A DNA stretch of 48,301 nt from Chara braunii (lineage: Eukaryota > Streptophyta > Charophyceae > Charales > Characeae): assembly GCA_003427395.1 (NCBI GenBank), contig BFEA01000032.1, forward strand, positions 235,549 through 283,849. The letters run 5' to 3'. The position numbers were made by a program, and so were the translations under genes. Under the pieces are notes generated by a model. The model was not told the DNA's origin. It saw nothing but the letters and a program-made list of their open reading frames with translations, and did not search any database. Shown in pieces: positions 31,511 to 41,729 of this stretch. Within the stretch, counting starts at the first letter, position 1. Each line of letters opens with the position of its first letter.

Positions 31511-32934
31511 TTACGCCCTATGTAAGCTGGGTATAAAGGGGTTAAATCACTGAAAGACTATGAACGATTGTTTGTTCAGGCATACTTTGGGGTGGTGAGA
31601 GTACTTACCTTTGTGGTTTGGCCTGCATGTGACTGAGTGAGGCTACTACTTAGTCTGAGTTTCAGTTTGACAGGTAGTTGCTTTAGAGGTTCGCCACGTG
31701 CTAGAGCGATAGGAGTTAGTCTCAATTCCTGCATCTTCTGAGCTAAGTTTATTTTACTTAGATCTATTATCGCATTTTCTGGGATCTTTTGTTATACTTG
31801 GCTTTGTACAGATTTTGGTAAGCTACTTTCTCTACGGGAAGCGCTGCCGAAATTTATGCAAATCCAAGAAGTTAGTCAAACTTTAACTTTTCAAAATTCA
31901 ACTTGTCTAAAGTTCATACATGACTTAGTAAAAATCTGGGAAGTCTTCGTTTCTAAAGGAAGTGTTGCCCAAATTTTTGCTAATTTAGGGAGTTAGACAA
32001 AATTGGACTTTGGAAACTCAAGGACTATTTCTGGTTTTATATTCAGGTTGGTGTAAAGTATGGAGAGGCACTTTTCCTACGGGAAGCGCAACCGAAATTT
32101 TCTTAGTTTAAAGGAGTTAGATTATATTTTGACAGGTGGCGATTCTGGCGATCCACTCTGTATAGGGGAGATTATGCCAGAGTCTACCTTTGCTTTGGGC
32201 ACTGCCTAGCAGTAGATTCAGGCTTAGTCAATTAGGATGATTTATGTGAGATCGTGATATGGGGTTTATTCTCCATGGACTTATAGGCTTAGCCTGGGGA
32301 TTGATTTGTCTTGTGTTACAGGTCTTCTAGACCGTTTGATTCAGGATTTGGACCAATTTCAGCTTGATCCTATAAGGATCATCTTCTGTTATCACTGATA
32401 ACAGGTCGGTCGCCGATTCGTCGGTCTACGACTCAATTCCAACTCACACTTCGAACTCAACCTAAAAGGCTTTAGCCCTGGTGATCTTATTGTTTTATTA
32501 AGGTTTTCACCCGGACTTTTATTGAATGTTCATTTAACAAAGGTGCTGAGTATTTAATTATGGTTGGTTGGACTGAAGATTGGGGCTTGCATGGCTAAAG
32601 TGAGGGGTATGAGTACAGAGGATGGTTGGGGTTGACTCTGTGTAGTGCGTGAGTCGCCGTGGACTGTCATTTGATTCGCTGATGTGATTGCAGGTATGTT
32701 CTGTGACTCAAATTTGAGATTTGATTGACCTACGATCACATATATACATATGGTTGCAAGAAGGCCCACTGAGACTGTGAGAAGTGATCGTCACATACTT
32801 ACCCCTTTATATATGTATATGTGGATGCACCTATGATGAGTGTTCGCGTGACCTAAGGGGTCCCGTACTATAGGCTTACAAGGACTGAGGGACCTAAGGA
32901 AGATCCTTCCCTTTATTCTGACTGCTTCTTGAGG

Positions 32935-33200
32935 GCTTCTCAGTCGGACGTTGGTCCTAGGCCGGGGTTCAAGGTCCTTGTCCAGGACACCCCAAGCCCT
33001 AGGCTCTGCGGGGAGTGAGCCTCCCCTCGCGCAGAGCCTATTAGCTCTGCCCATCGAGACACCCAACCCTGAGGGCAGAAGCGTAGCGAGGGCCGAACGG
33101 CATGTCCTTCAGCCGTTCAATATCGTGAGGGGTGGCCCCTCGCGATATATTCCTTCAGCCATTCAATATCGCGAGGCCGAAGCCGCGATCACCACGCATG
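32935..33200 (+). repeat. Strong hairpin module present only in copies 1 and 4
   Basis: Shared with 9850-10050 (TCGGACGTTGGTC, AGGTCCTTGT, TTCAATATCGTGA). It contains CCTAGG..GGGGT/ACCCC..CCTAGG enclosing GTCCT/AGGAC. Next comes a perfect 10-bp stem AGGCTCTGCG/CGCAGAGCCT (33001-33010, 33030-33039) with an inner GGGAG/TCCCC. The phrase CCTTCAGCC(G/A)TTCAATATCG occurs twice (near 33109 and 33151). Confidence 0.75.
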
Positions 33201-34099
33201 ACTAGCATCGTTAGTTGGTATAGGGTTGGCCTACAAACCGCGCGGCTCTATATTAGAATTCTGCGCGCGACGCTTCTCTGCCCTTGTATCTAAAGAGTTA
33301 TGGGATAGCGGGACTTGCATGTAAGCACAAATGTATGGGACCACTATAGGCCGCTGGTGCTAACCGAGAAAGGCACCCAGGGGCATGATTATTGAGATAG
33401 GGGAGGCCTCCGGCCTACTTTTGCTGCTTTGAGTTATCATGGTTGGACGTTATAGTCCGTGGCAGCCGTCAAAGTCAAACCCCTTGACTTGGAGTAGGAC
33501 TTATCCCCAAGGCCGCAAGAAACGACTGCCATCACAAGTGCGGACCTGTGTACCACCCGCTCTGCACAGAGTGCAGAAGAGGTACAATTTTTTGGAAAAA
33601 CTTGTCACAGTGTGTGGTCTTCAACCGCGCATGGCGGTTCTCCAGCGTCGAAAGATTAACCCTCAAGGCGCGTGTCAGCCGACACTTGAGTGTCGAATGC
33701 GACCCCCGGGTTTAACGAGGGTCGTGTAAGTATGGGTACTACATAGTACGCCATCAGTGTGACCGCTTGCACATGTTAGCATTGCGAGTCGATATGAGTT
33801 AGCCCTGCATCCGCGCGACTTTATACTAAGTCTCGCGCGTGTCGCCTATCCGATTTCCGCATCGGAAAGTTATGGGATGACTGCTAAAGGACTAGGAGTG
33901 TTGTCGCGTTATTTATTTGTGTTGTTCTGTGTACGTGCGTGTGTATGTGTGTTTCATTTTTTTGGGTTCGTAGTGTGGTGTATGCGTGGTGAGTGGGATG
34001 CGTCCTAGTCGACCGGCGACGGGCCGCGCTTGGGACTTCAGCCCCCCAAGTTGATGGTTCGCGTGCGGGCTCTGCAGAGGCGTATTACCGCGCGTACCC

Positions 34100-34245
34100 C
34101 CTATGCTACAGCGAACGAGAAACGCCCTCGGCTGGTCCACCTTTGCGATTGCAACTGATTAGCTTTCGTACTGTGGACTGGTAGCTCGGCGGGGATATGC
34201 CCACCGAAGGGAGGTGACAACTCCCGTAAGGTGGAGGTAAGTCGT
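34100..34245 (+). repeat. 3' structured module, copy 4
   Basis: CCACC (34201-34205) pairs with GGTGG (34230-34234) and encloses GGGAG/CTCCC (34209-34213, 34221-34225). It ends in GGAGGTAAGTCG, a perfect match to the eukaryotic 5' splice-site consensus, although no spliced product can be inferred. Confidence 0.8.
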
Positions 34246-34633
34246 GCCTCGCGTAGGCCCTATCCTGTCGTAGGGGCTCGCGGGAGGTATGGCTGGCGCA
34301 CTCGGCCGGAGCGGCTTGCGGAAGCTCCATGTGTATTCGCGGCGAAGGATTAAAACCAACTCCTTCGTGACGCGGCCGGGAGGGTCCCGCACTGCCCTGG
34401 TGCGATGCCGGACCGATGCGCTCGACAGTGCCTCGCGTAGGCCCTATCCTGTCGTAGGGGCTCGCGAGAGGTATGGTTGGCGCACTCGGCCGGAGCGGCT
34501 TGCGGAAGCTCCATGTATATTCGCGACGAAGGATTAAAACCAACTCCTGCGTGATGCAGCCAGGAGGGTCCCGTGCTACCCTTCAGTGGTGCCGGGCCGA
34601 TGCGCTCGACAGCGGTCGGGTGCATTGCAAAAA

Positions 34634-34772
34634 GTTGGGAATTGATGTTCCTAGTGGAACATCAAGATTCCCAGCCGGGGGTGGCGGTCGGATGCATTGC
34701 CAAAAGCTGGGACTTGATGTTTCTAGTGGAACATCAAGATTCCCAGCCCTCGATCGAAGTTCAGATCGAGGG
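34634..34772 (+). repeat. Tandem strong hairpins plus CCCTCGATC hairpin
   Basis: Two tandem near-identical hairpins, 34634-34675 and 34706-34747. Each has an inner TTGATGTT(C/T)C/GGAACATCAA stem and an outer GTTGGGA or GCTGGGA paired with TCCCAGC. A third hairpin follows, CCCTCGATC/GATCGAGGG (34747-34755, 34764-34772). They lie just upstream of the TATA-like sequence at 34830. Confidence 0.88.
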
Positions 34773-34824
34773 TCAAACTAAGCCCCGTTTTTTGGCTAAG
34801 TCCCAAGTGGCTAACCACCACTCC

Positions 34825-34908
34825 AGCCCATCTATAAAAGCAGGGCTGACCAGCAACATCCTCACTTAGTTGAGGTGCTGCCCACATTCTGGTTGAATGT
34901 GGAGTGCT

Positions 34909-34912
<4 letters not shown>
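34825..34912 (+). promoter_or_regulatory. Possible pol II promoter / LTR-like region with TATA box
   Basis: CCATCTATAAAAGCAGGG contains a good TATA box at about 34830-34837, the only strong one seen next to non-simple sequence. Downstream are CTCACTTAGTTGAG and a perfect 8-bp hairpin CCACATTC-TGGTT-GAATGTGG (34887-34907), then a GA repeat. Transcription would be expected to start about 30 bp after the TATA box. It could belong to an LTR, but no partner LTR is found. Confidence 0.4.

Positions 34913-34942
<30 letters not shown>
34913..34942. repeat. (GA)n microsatellite
   Basis: About 15 GA units, followed by further GA-rich sequence to about 34980. Confidence 0.9.
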
Positions 34943-34946
<4 letters not shown>

Positions 34947-36737
34947 GGTCTGCAGAGAGAGAAAGGGGGCTAAGGGAGAGACTGTTGGAGATGGTCATAG
35001 TTGTAGAGCATAGTCATAGCCACCACCTCGAGGGAAGGGAGAAGCGCTGGAGGTCTGCAGTGAGTGTGGGAGTGGAGGTTGTCATAGTCACCACTTCATT
35101 TGGTGAAGTGTACGAGAAGTGCTGATCATTCAGTGCATCGACGACAACCATTTTTGAAGAAGTACAGGGGAGGTATTGATCGTTCGGTGGGGCGACGACA
35201 GTCAATTGTGGTAAGGTGCAAGGGGAAGCGCTGCCCATTTTTTGCGGCAGCGACAGTGCGTTTTGGGTATTGGCGCAGAAGCGTTGTCCGTTTTTTTTGC
35301 GACGACGGTGATTTTTTTTACAGTGCTGACGTTATTCTGCCCGCATAGCGCGGCGACAAGACATCGTTTCAGGGAGATGCCGTCAAAGTGGTGGTGTGTT
35401 TTGAGGTGGTGTGGAGGTTGTTTGCATAACGCAACAGTGACGCAGTGACGCAGTGACGTTGGTGACGTGTGATGGTGACGCTGAGGCGCCGTGAGACTAT
35501 TGGGAAGTGATTGTGTTGTGAGAAGGTATCGTGGCGGGCGGTCGTCACAAGAGAGTGGTGTGGATCACTTTGCTGAAGGTTCGTTGTGATAGTTTCTCAT
35601 CTGAAGACAAGAGTTTATACAGTTTTCTTGAGTGGGTCATACATCAATTTCACTCAAGGTCAGTTTGACTCAGGCCCCTTCACACCTATGTGAACCCACA
35701 CTTGCGTGACCCTGTTCTTTGAATGTTCACTGAAGAGGTAGAGGAAGTTGTGTTTTGTTTGCACGTATGAATGGAAGTCTGACATGAGTTTGGAATTGCA
35801 TTGTCTTCTTTTGAACTTGTTGTTCGATTTGATGTGCATGTAGGTAGAAGGATTCCTAAAAAAAGGACCCGACCATGTTAATGGAAATGAATAGAAAAAT
35901 GGTTGTCTTTTATTTCTCGCTTGTATGCATGTTGAAAGGATGGAAAATCAGTGGACGACGAAAAGGAATTTGATCACACAAAGAAGAAGAAATCAATTGG
36001 ACATAAACTCTTTCCTGAGGTTACTTGTGTTTTATTGAATGACCCTCTTTGTCTATGCTCGTCTATCTGAACGATTTTCTCTTCTGTGATTTTTTTTTTC
36101 CATCTAAGTTACCATTGACGTCAGGCGACAAGGGATCGTTTTGTCTTCCATGGTAGACGTTTTTCCCTTTTATATGAGTCATCTGAGGTGGAGGTTCGTT
36201 GCCTTCGGAGCCGGCCCTGCTATCGACTCGGAGTTGACCGCTTATGCGGGGGTATACCATGCTGTTGTGGTGGAACCAGCCCGACTTCTGAGATACGAGG
36301 TTCGTTCGGGCGAGGACGAGGACGAGGGGTATCCCAGACCACCTCCTAGGGGCAAGACTTGCGGCAATTCACGGGGAGACCTTGAGTTTCATAACGCCTC
36401 ACGTTAAGGGGGGAATTGCCATAGCATACCCCTTTAGTGGTCGTTTTAGGGGTCGCTCGCGCATGGGGAACTGAGCCACAAGAAGCTCGGTTCATGGCTA
36501 TAAGTCGGAACAAAGTGCGGCTAGGCACTCTTGTCGTGGTTGGCCTCGCACAAGAAGCGAGGACCAATGGGGTCGATGTGGCGAGTAAGGCTTACATAGC
36601 TAGAGCCCAGGAATGACCCTTCTCAGCAGGGTCAAGGAGGACCACAAGGATAAGGCCTTTTGTCTTCTCTACATCGCAGGAAACCGATGGCGTACGCCGC
36701 GAGATTATTAACCCATTTTTTTTAATCGGACGCGCAG
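34943..36737. other. No recognised gene; short repeats
   Basis: GTCATAG..CACCAC and GGAGGTCTGCAG phrases recur between 34945 and 35100. CAGTGACG units recur in tandem near 35433-35470. The frame 36141-36407 is open but has no recognisable features. Just before 36738 the sequence TTTTTTTTAATCGGACGCGCAG resembles a 3' splice site. Confidence 0.45.
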
Positions 36738-37271
36738 ATGCCTAGGGCGAGGCGACACTTGACGGTTCCGAAATACCTACTGGTGCGAGACACCATGGAA
36801 GAGGAGGCCATTGCGTGGGCGGAAAGGTTATCGATGGTCTTCGACGGGGCCCCTACTCGGTGGGTTGGTTTCATTGGAATGGTAAACAACAACCGCGGGT
36901 TTTTCCCCGCGGACTATGCCGCCATCCGCGCCATGGTGCCACGACGGTCGGACGAGCTTCATAGACATATATTGTACTTTCATCGAGTTATGGACATGAA
37001 GCTGCTGGCGCAAGTTGTGGTTGGGGTCCGAATTCACCCTTTTGTTCGGATATACAACACTACTACGGAGAGACTGCTTCAGATGAATCGACAGTTCAGA
37101 GCGACTGTTTGGAGGATGACATATCAAGCGGCATCGCTTTACGATACGTACGAGGTACATGTACGACGAAGCACGCGGACGGCGACTTTGACCTTCGATG
37201 CAGGCGAGTTTGCGTGGCTTGATGATCTTGAGGCGCAGGCGCAAGTTGGACCCCATCTCTACCATGAGTAG
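36738..37271 (+). CDS. Orphan 177-residue ORF, function unknown
   Basis: Open frame with ATG at 36738 and TAG at 37269. The protein is not low-complexity: it is arginine-rich at the start (MPRARRHLTV), has mixed helix-like segments (EEEAIAWAERLSMVF, RRSDELHRHILYFHRVMDMK), and ends in an acidic stretch (AGEFAWLDDLEAQAQ). No signal peptide, membrane span or motif was recognised. A pyrimidine run and CAG directly precede the ATG, so it might instead be an internal exon. An overlapping minus-strand frame (36828-37265) is open too, which weakens the case. A poly(A) run at 37348-37369 lies 80 bp downstream, so a retroposed gene or a retrotransposon gag-like fragment are possible readings. Confidence 0.45.
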   Translation: MPRARRHLTVPKYLLVRDTMEEEAIAWAERLSMVFDGAPTRWVGFIGMVNNNRGFFPADYAAIRAMVPRRSDELHRHILYFHRVMDMKLLAQVVVGVRIHPFVRIYNTTTERLLQMNRQFRATVWRMTYQAASLYDTYEVHVRRSTRTATLTFDAGEFAWLDDLEAQAQVGPHLYHE

Positions 37272-38269
37272 CGGTAGTATGTTTGTCGTCTACTCTACAC
37301 CCCGAGGCTTGGGCAAGTGTTGGCCGTAGCCTCGCAAAAGGGGTTACAAAAAAAAAAAAAAAAAAAAAATTCTTGTAGACAGGACCAACTGGATGGATAG
37401 TATCCATATCGCCCCGATGATAACAGTATCATGCATCGCATTGAGGGGTAAACAAGTGAAAGTGACTTGGTGTTAAGAGTTAACGAGACCAGAAACCTTT
37501 AGGAAGCTCTTAACGGTCAAGGCAAAATGCGTATTCCATTTTTTGCGGGGGGACAGACAGGGTTGTTATTGCCAAGGAGGACAAGGCAACCAACAAAATT
37601 TGAAGGGGGATCCTCATCTTTAATGGGGTATCAAGTATTTCGGTTGTTCACGTCGATCTTTAACATGTAGAGTGGTAGCCAGAGTACTTGCAGATGTCAT
37701 TCACATCAAAGTTACAGTGAAAGCGAAGTCATCACTAGAGCGATAACATCTTAGCCCTGCTTGGAAGTTGGGATGTCAGCATTTGTTTGCTAGTAGTCAG
37801 TGTGGTATGGGCTGAAAGAACTTGGCAACGCGTCTCACCGAGTTAAGGGTTATGTCAGCCTAGCCATATGGCAGACGAAATGGAGATGATTTGATCAGAC
37901 GCTATTCAAGCGTCGCTTTGCATGTTAGTCATGCTTTTATCATTTTGTTGATAAGTGTTATTTAAAGTTAAGTCAACTCATGTTGGCTCGTCGTTGGATG
38001 AAAGGTCAAGTCAACCTTTATCGATTTCATCTGAACGAGTGGTATGCATGACTGTATTATGTATGAGTTGATTTCAGAAGATAAGTCAACTTACATTGAC
38101 CGGAGTCTTCTTTATTTGAAATTGTTTTGTCTGAGTAACTCCTGATTGTCTTCGAAAGAAGGGACTAGGATTGATTGAGATTTCCTTATGCTTAAGTTAT
38201 TACGTCCCGGTCGACAGAGGTCGATCCGATTCCTGGCAGATCGGCGCCCCAAGGACGAACGACGCTCGG
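37272..38269. other. Intergenic, no gene recognised
   Basis: Contains a 22-bp A-run (37348-37369). 37960-38110 has repeated AAGTCAAC(T/C)..(T/C)ATGTTGGC-like and GATAAGTCAACTTACATTGA phrases. Otherwise featureless. Confidence 0.5.
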
Positions 38270-38776
38270 GTCCACTTTGGCGTTCAACCTCGCGTACCTA
38301 TACTACAGCGAACGAGCAAACGCCCTCGGTCGGCCTACCTCTGCAATTGCATCATAAAATCCTTCACACGTGGGCCGATAGCTCGGCGGGGATACGCCCC
38401 TGAGGGTGATGACAACCCTTTAGGGAAGGTAAGTTGTGCCCTGTGAGAACCTATCATGTCGAAGGAGACCGCGGGATGTACATCTGGCGCACTCGGCCGG
38501 AGCGGCGAAGGGTTGGCACGGGTTACCGTGTCGTCCCCAAATTGTGTCTAAAAAGTTGAAAGCCTAAGTTTCTTTTGTGTGACGCAGACGGGAGGACCCT
38601 CGCTTGCGCAGGGACCGATGCGCTTGACAGCGTGACCCTGTTCTGTCGTAGGGGCTCGTGAGAGGTACAACTGATGCACTCACCCAGAACGGCAAAACGC
38701 TCTTCGCGACAATGTTTGCAAAATCCTGTGTGACGTGGTCGGGAGGGTTCGCCTGCGGGACTCATGCGCTCGACAG
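38270..38776 (+). mobile_element. Hairpin element, copy 5 (3'-end fragment)
   Basis: Only the 3' module and 3' blocks remain. The nested hairpin has changed: CCCT (38398-38401) pairs with AGGG (38422-38425) and encloses GGGT/ACCC (38404-38407, 38415-38418), replacing CCACC/GGTGG and GGGAG/CTCCC of other copies while keeping both stems. GAAGGTAAGTTGTGCC follows. Two diverged 3' blocks end in ATGCGCTTGACAGC (38619) and ATGCGCTCGACAGC (38764). Confidence 0.8.
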
Positions 38777-38835
38777 CAGATGACAGGAATCGAACCCATA
38801 TCCCTTGCTGTGGAGTTGACGGATGTCCAAGAAAC
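38777..38835 (-). tRNA. tRNA 3'-half-like sequence
   Basis: The minus strand reads CAACTCCACAGCAAGGGATA then TGGGTTCGATTCCTGTCATC. The T-arm with GGTTCGATTC (box B) is good, but the D-arm and a proper acceptor stem are not visible. It directly abuts the end of hairpin element copy 5 and resembles 45985-46045 in the ACAGCAA...GGGTTCGATTC stretch. Likely part of a tRNA-derived repeat rather than a gene. Confidence 0.45.
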
Positions 38836-39129
38836 AAATAAATGAGAAGGCAAGACCTTCTTTTGGAATAATATAATTTTTACGTCAGCAAATTATTTTG
38901 TCATGACCATGGAACATAGATTGCTACTATAAAATAATATGCGAAGTGGATGTAATGCATCCTTCAGTTCCGATGAGCTTTAGACACAAAGCGCATGCTC
39001 TTCGAGCCTTGGTATATTCGAGGATAGTTGTTTCTTCTCATACAATGTTTTCCAAATGTTAAAAAAAAAAAATTATACAAATATAAAATTTCGAGCTTTA
39101 ATCGGTATTTATGGGGTGCGTAAAGTGAG

Positions 39130-39730
39130 ATGTTTGGGTTTACTGAGTGTTTTGATGACAGTTTTATTGTTGATCAATGATCCTTTAACCAGTGTTAATC
39201 GGTTTTATAGTAATCTAATTATATATAATTTTACTAATTTTTATAAAATTTTTATATTGATTGGTACTACTGGCACCATTTTGACTAATCTTAAGCCCAT
39301 ACAATAAATTCAAAAAGTTCAATATTTATCATATATAGGGGTCGAAAGTTGTGTTTTTCTGCCTTCCGAACCACATGTGATAGTTTTCCATCATACGATT
39401 CTCCGCCACGAATTATCGTTCAGTAATGTTCTCGATAAACTAGTAGGTTTGTATAGGGTCACTCTGATCTCAACACATTGAAACTGTTGACCAACTCTCT
39501 TCACCGTGCTTCTTTTGAACTTATTGAGATATTTAAGCACTACAGTGGGATAGTTGTGTTTACTGAGTGTTTTGATGACAATTGCATTGCTGATCAATAC
39601 TCTTTTTAACCACTGCTAACCGTTTTTTGTAATAATCTAATCATATATAATTTGAACTATTTTTGTAAATATTTATATTGTTTGGTATTGCTAACACCAT
39701 TTTGACCCATCTTGGGCCCACACAATTAAA
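39130..39730 (+). repeat. Pair of about 178-bp direct repeats
   Basis: 39130-39307 and 39553-39730 align throughout: TTTACTGAGTGTTTTGATGA, TTGATCAAT, TTTAACCA, AATCTAAT.ATATATAATTT, TGGTA(T/C)T, ACCATTTTGAC.., GCCCA.ACAAT. They are diverged (roughly four fifths identical by eye) and AT-rich. They could be worn LTRs or a segmental duplication. No gene between them. Confidence 0.8.
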
Positions 39731-41580
39731 AAAAAAAATCGTTTTTGAATGAAAACTCTATACAAATTGTTATTTTTAAAATGCATAGTCCTGTTTATTT
39801 ATCATAAAGCGAATTTGAGAGTCGAATCGACGGTCTGACTGACTGGGAGGATAATGAAAGTGAATCTCAAATGCACCACTGCAGGTGTTGCTGACCTTTT
39901 TAGTCCACTTGCCACTTGTGGTGGAACTATATAGTATCAAAACGCATATGGAAATGGTGGCGGCAACATTAGGTCGTCATCGGTGGTCAAGAAATTCAAT
40001 GGGATGGAAGATGGGGGTGTATGCACTTCTTACCTTTCAGATTCACTACCGAGAGCGGTTGGGGGTAAAGGGCTCATTTATTGTGCGAGGTCACCTAGAA
40101 GGATCACAAGCGGTCAAGATTCCAGAAAAGTCCTCACTCTGATATCAAGATCACAAAAACGATTAAGCAATGACTGAAAGATGCAATTCGAGTCGGGTGG
40201 AGAAGAAGGGTCAGATCAGGAAAAGGCGGTAGAAAGCAACTATTTTGATTTTTTTTTACTTTAGCCCAACGAAACAAACTCGCTGTACATCAAACAAATG
40301 GATTGGTCATGTTGCCTTCGATCATCGATAGTTAATGTGTTCATAGCATACGACTAGATTAGGTATAGGACCGAACCAGGGCACTCGGTTCGACTCTCTT
40401 TGAAAGTGGTCGCAATAGACCAAGTAATGGGATAGAGGGTGGTAAGTGTCGCTGAGAGTCCCAGGAGCATGGAGATAAGTGCTCCCACCGCTCGTATCAA
40501 GCTGGTGCTTAGACCGCTTCCTGGCCTGTGAAATAGTCGTAGTAACAACTGAGAGTAGGATAGTAATCAACGGAGGGGTTTCAACATTAATAGGTTGACA
40601 GTTGAATAGTTTCACATTTCCGTTGATAGTTAACAAATGGACAATACTATTGTGTTGAAAAATTCAAAAAGATAGCTCCGAAAGAAAGTCAATATAAATT
40701 ACAGTTTAAATCACTAGTATTTCTTAGCGTTGTGCCCGTTAACAAGTGACAATTTTAGGAAATGTGCGCGCCACTACAGGAGCGCCCAAATTCATCCGAT
40801 TAGAAATGTTTCTACTTTTTTTTTTCCACGACCGATAGATGAGTCAAGTATTCGCAGTCAAAACTAAGCTTCAATGACCGCTCATTTCCTTTTTATTTGG
40901 AAAGTCGGTAGTGGGGACTATTTGCAGGCCCAACCTGTAAGCTAAGATGATTGATGTTGTACGATACCCCCGGTTGAATTGTGAGGTCTCGGGCTTCAGT
41001 TCTGATTGATTAGTGAAAATTCTCATTTGGTTAAAAAAAATAAAAAAATGGATCCGCCGCGGCTTTGCACGCGGTGTATAGAGAGGGGGGCGGGATAATC
41101 AGCGGACAGCATACATTGCAGTGGGAAAAGTTCGAAAAGAAGGAAAGTCGAGGATAATAGTTTTGGATGGAAGGTGTAGCATGCAAAAATGCACAAGCGA
41201 AAAGAAAGAGAAAGGAAGGGAAGAGTTTAGCAATTGATATCCCACAAATAAAGTTGAAGATCGATTTTGTTGACAACCGAAAAGTTCGAATTTGTAGAAG
41301 TTGCTTCTACACAGGTGTACGTAGAAGAAGTTGGTACAAACATACCCTCCATGTAAAGCATCTGGGCTAAAAGTTGGCCTAAATATGAACAGTGGTTGGT
41401 CAACAACCACTTCGTTCGAACCTATGATAGAGAGTGCCCATTTTTTTATAATAAAGAAAAACAACTTTAAGACCCCTTCTCCTTTGCATTCTGGAGAACA
41501 TCGGTCCGATTCCTAAAAAAAAAAAAAAACAACGATTCTTATTCGATGGGCAAGTCAGAAAAAATTACGAATATATATAG
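39731..41580. other. Intergenic, no gene recognised
   Basis: Mixed composition with A-runs near 41033 and 41516. The frames at 39885-40142 and 40322-40636 show no motif. GAACCAGGGCACTCGGTTC (40374-40392) is the reverse complement of a sequence near 45797-45815. Confidence 0.45.
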
Positions 41581-41581
41581 A

Positions 41582-41621
41582 GTCAGTTTCCAAGTCCATC
41601 AGTCAGTTTCCAAGTCCATCA
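41582..41621. repeat. Tandem 20-bp duplication
   Basis: GTCAGTTTCCAAGTCCATCA occurs twice back to back, followed by a partial third (AGTCCAT). Confidence 0.95.
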
Positions 41622-41729
41622 GACAGATAAGTCCATATAACTGATTTGGTATATTCACTCAAAAAAAAAAAACTCACAGTCATTGGTGGAATAATGGCTG
41701 CAAAAAGGGAAAAAAAAGACACTGTCTGT

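Larger units (their letters stand above)
27470..34615 (+). mobile_element. Hairpin element, copy 4 (longest)
   Basis: 5' purine-rich region with a 788-bp tandem duplication (28241-29820); 5' border approximate. Conserved block 30080-30350. Array A 30607-31510 with two interleaved loop classes. Array B 31790-32110. Double hairpin 32366-32404. A module shared with copy 1 at 32935-33200. Central hairpin cluster 33465-33750. 3' module 34100-34245. A 184-bp 3' block present twice (34244-34427 and 34428-34611). Ends at ATGCGCTCGACAGC. Short frames in it shift between copies and are not considered genes. Confidence 0.85.
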
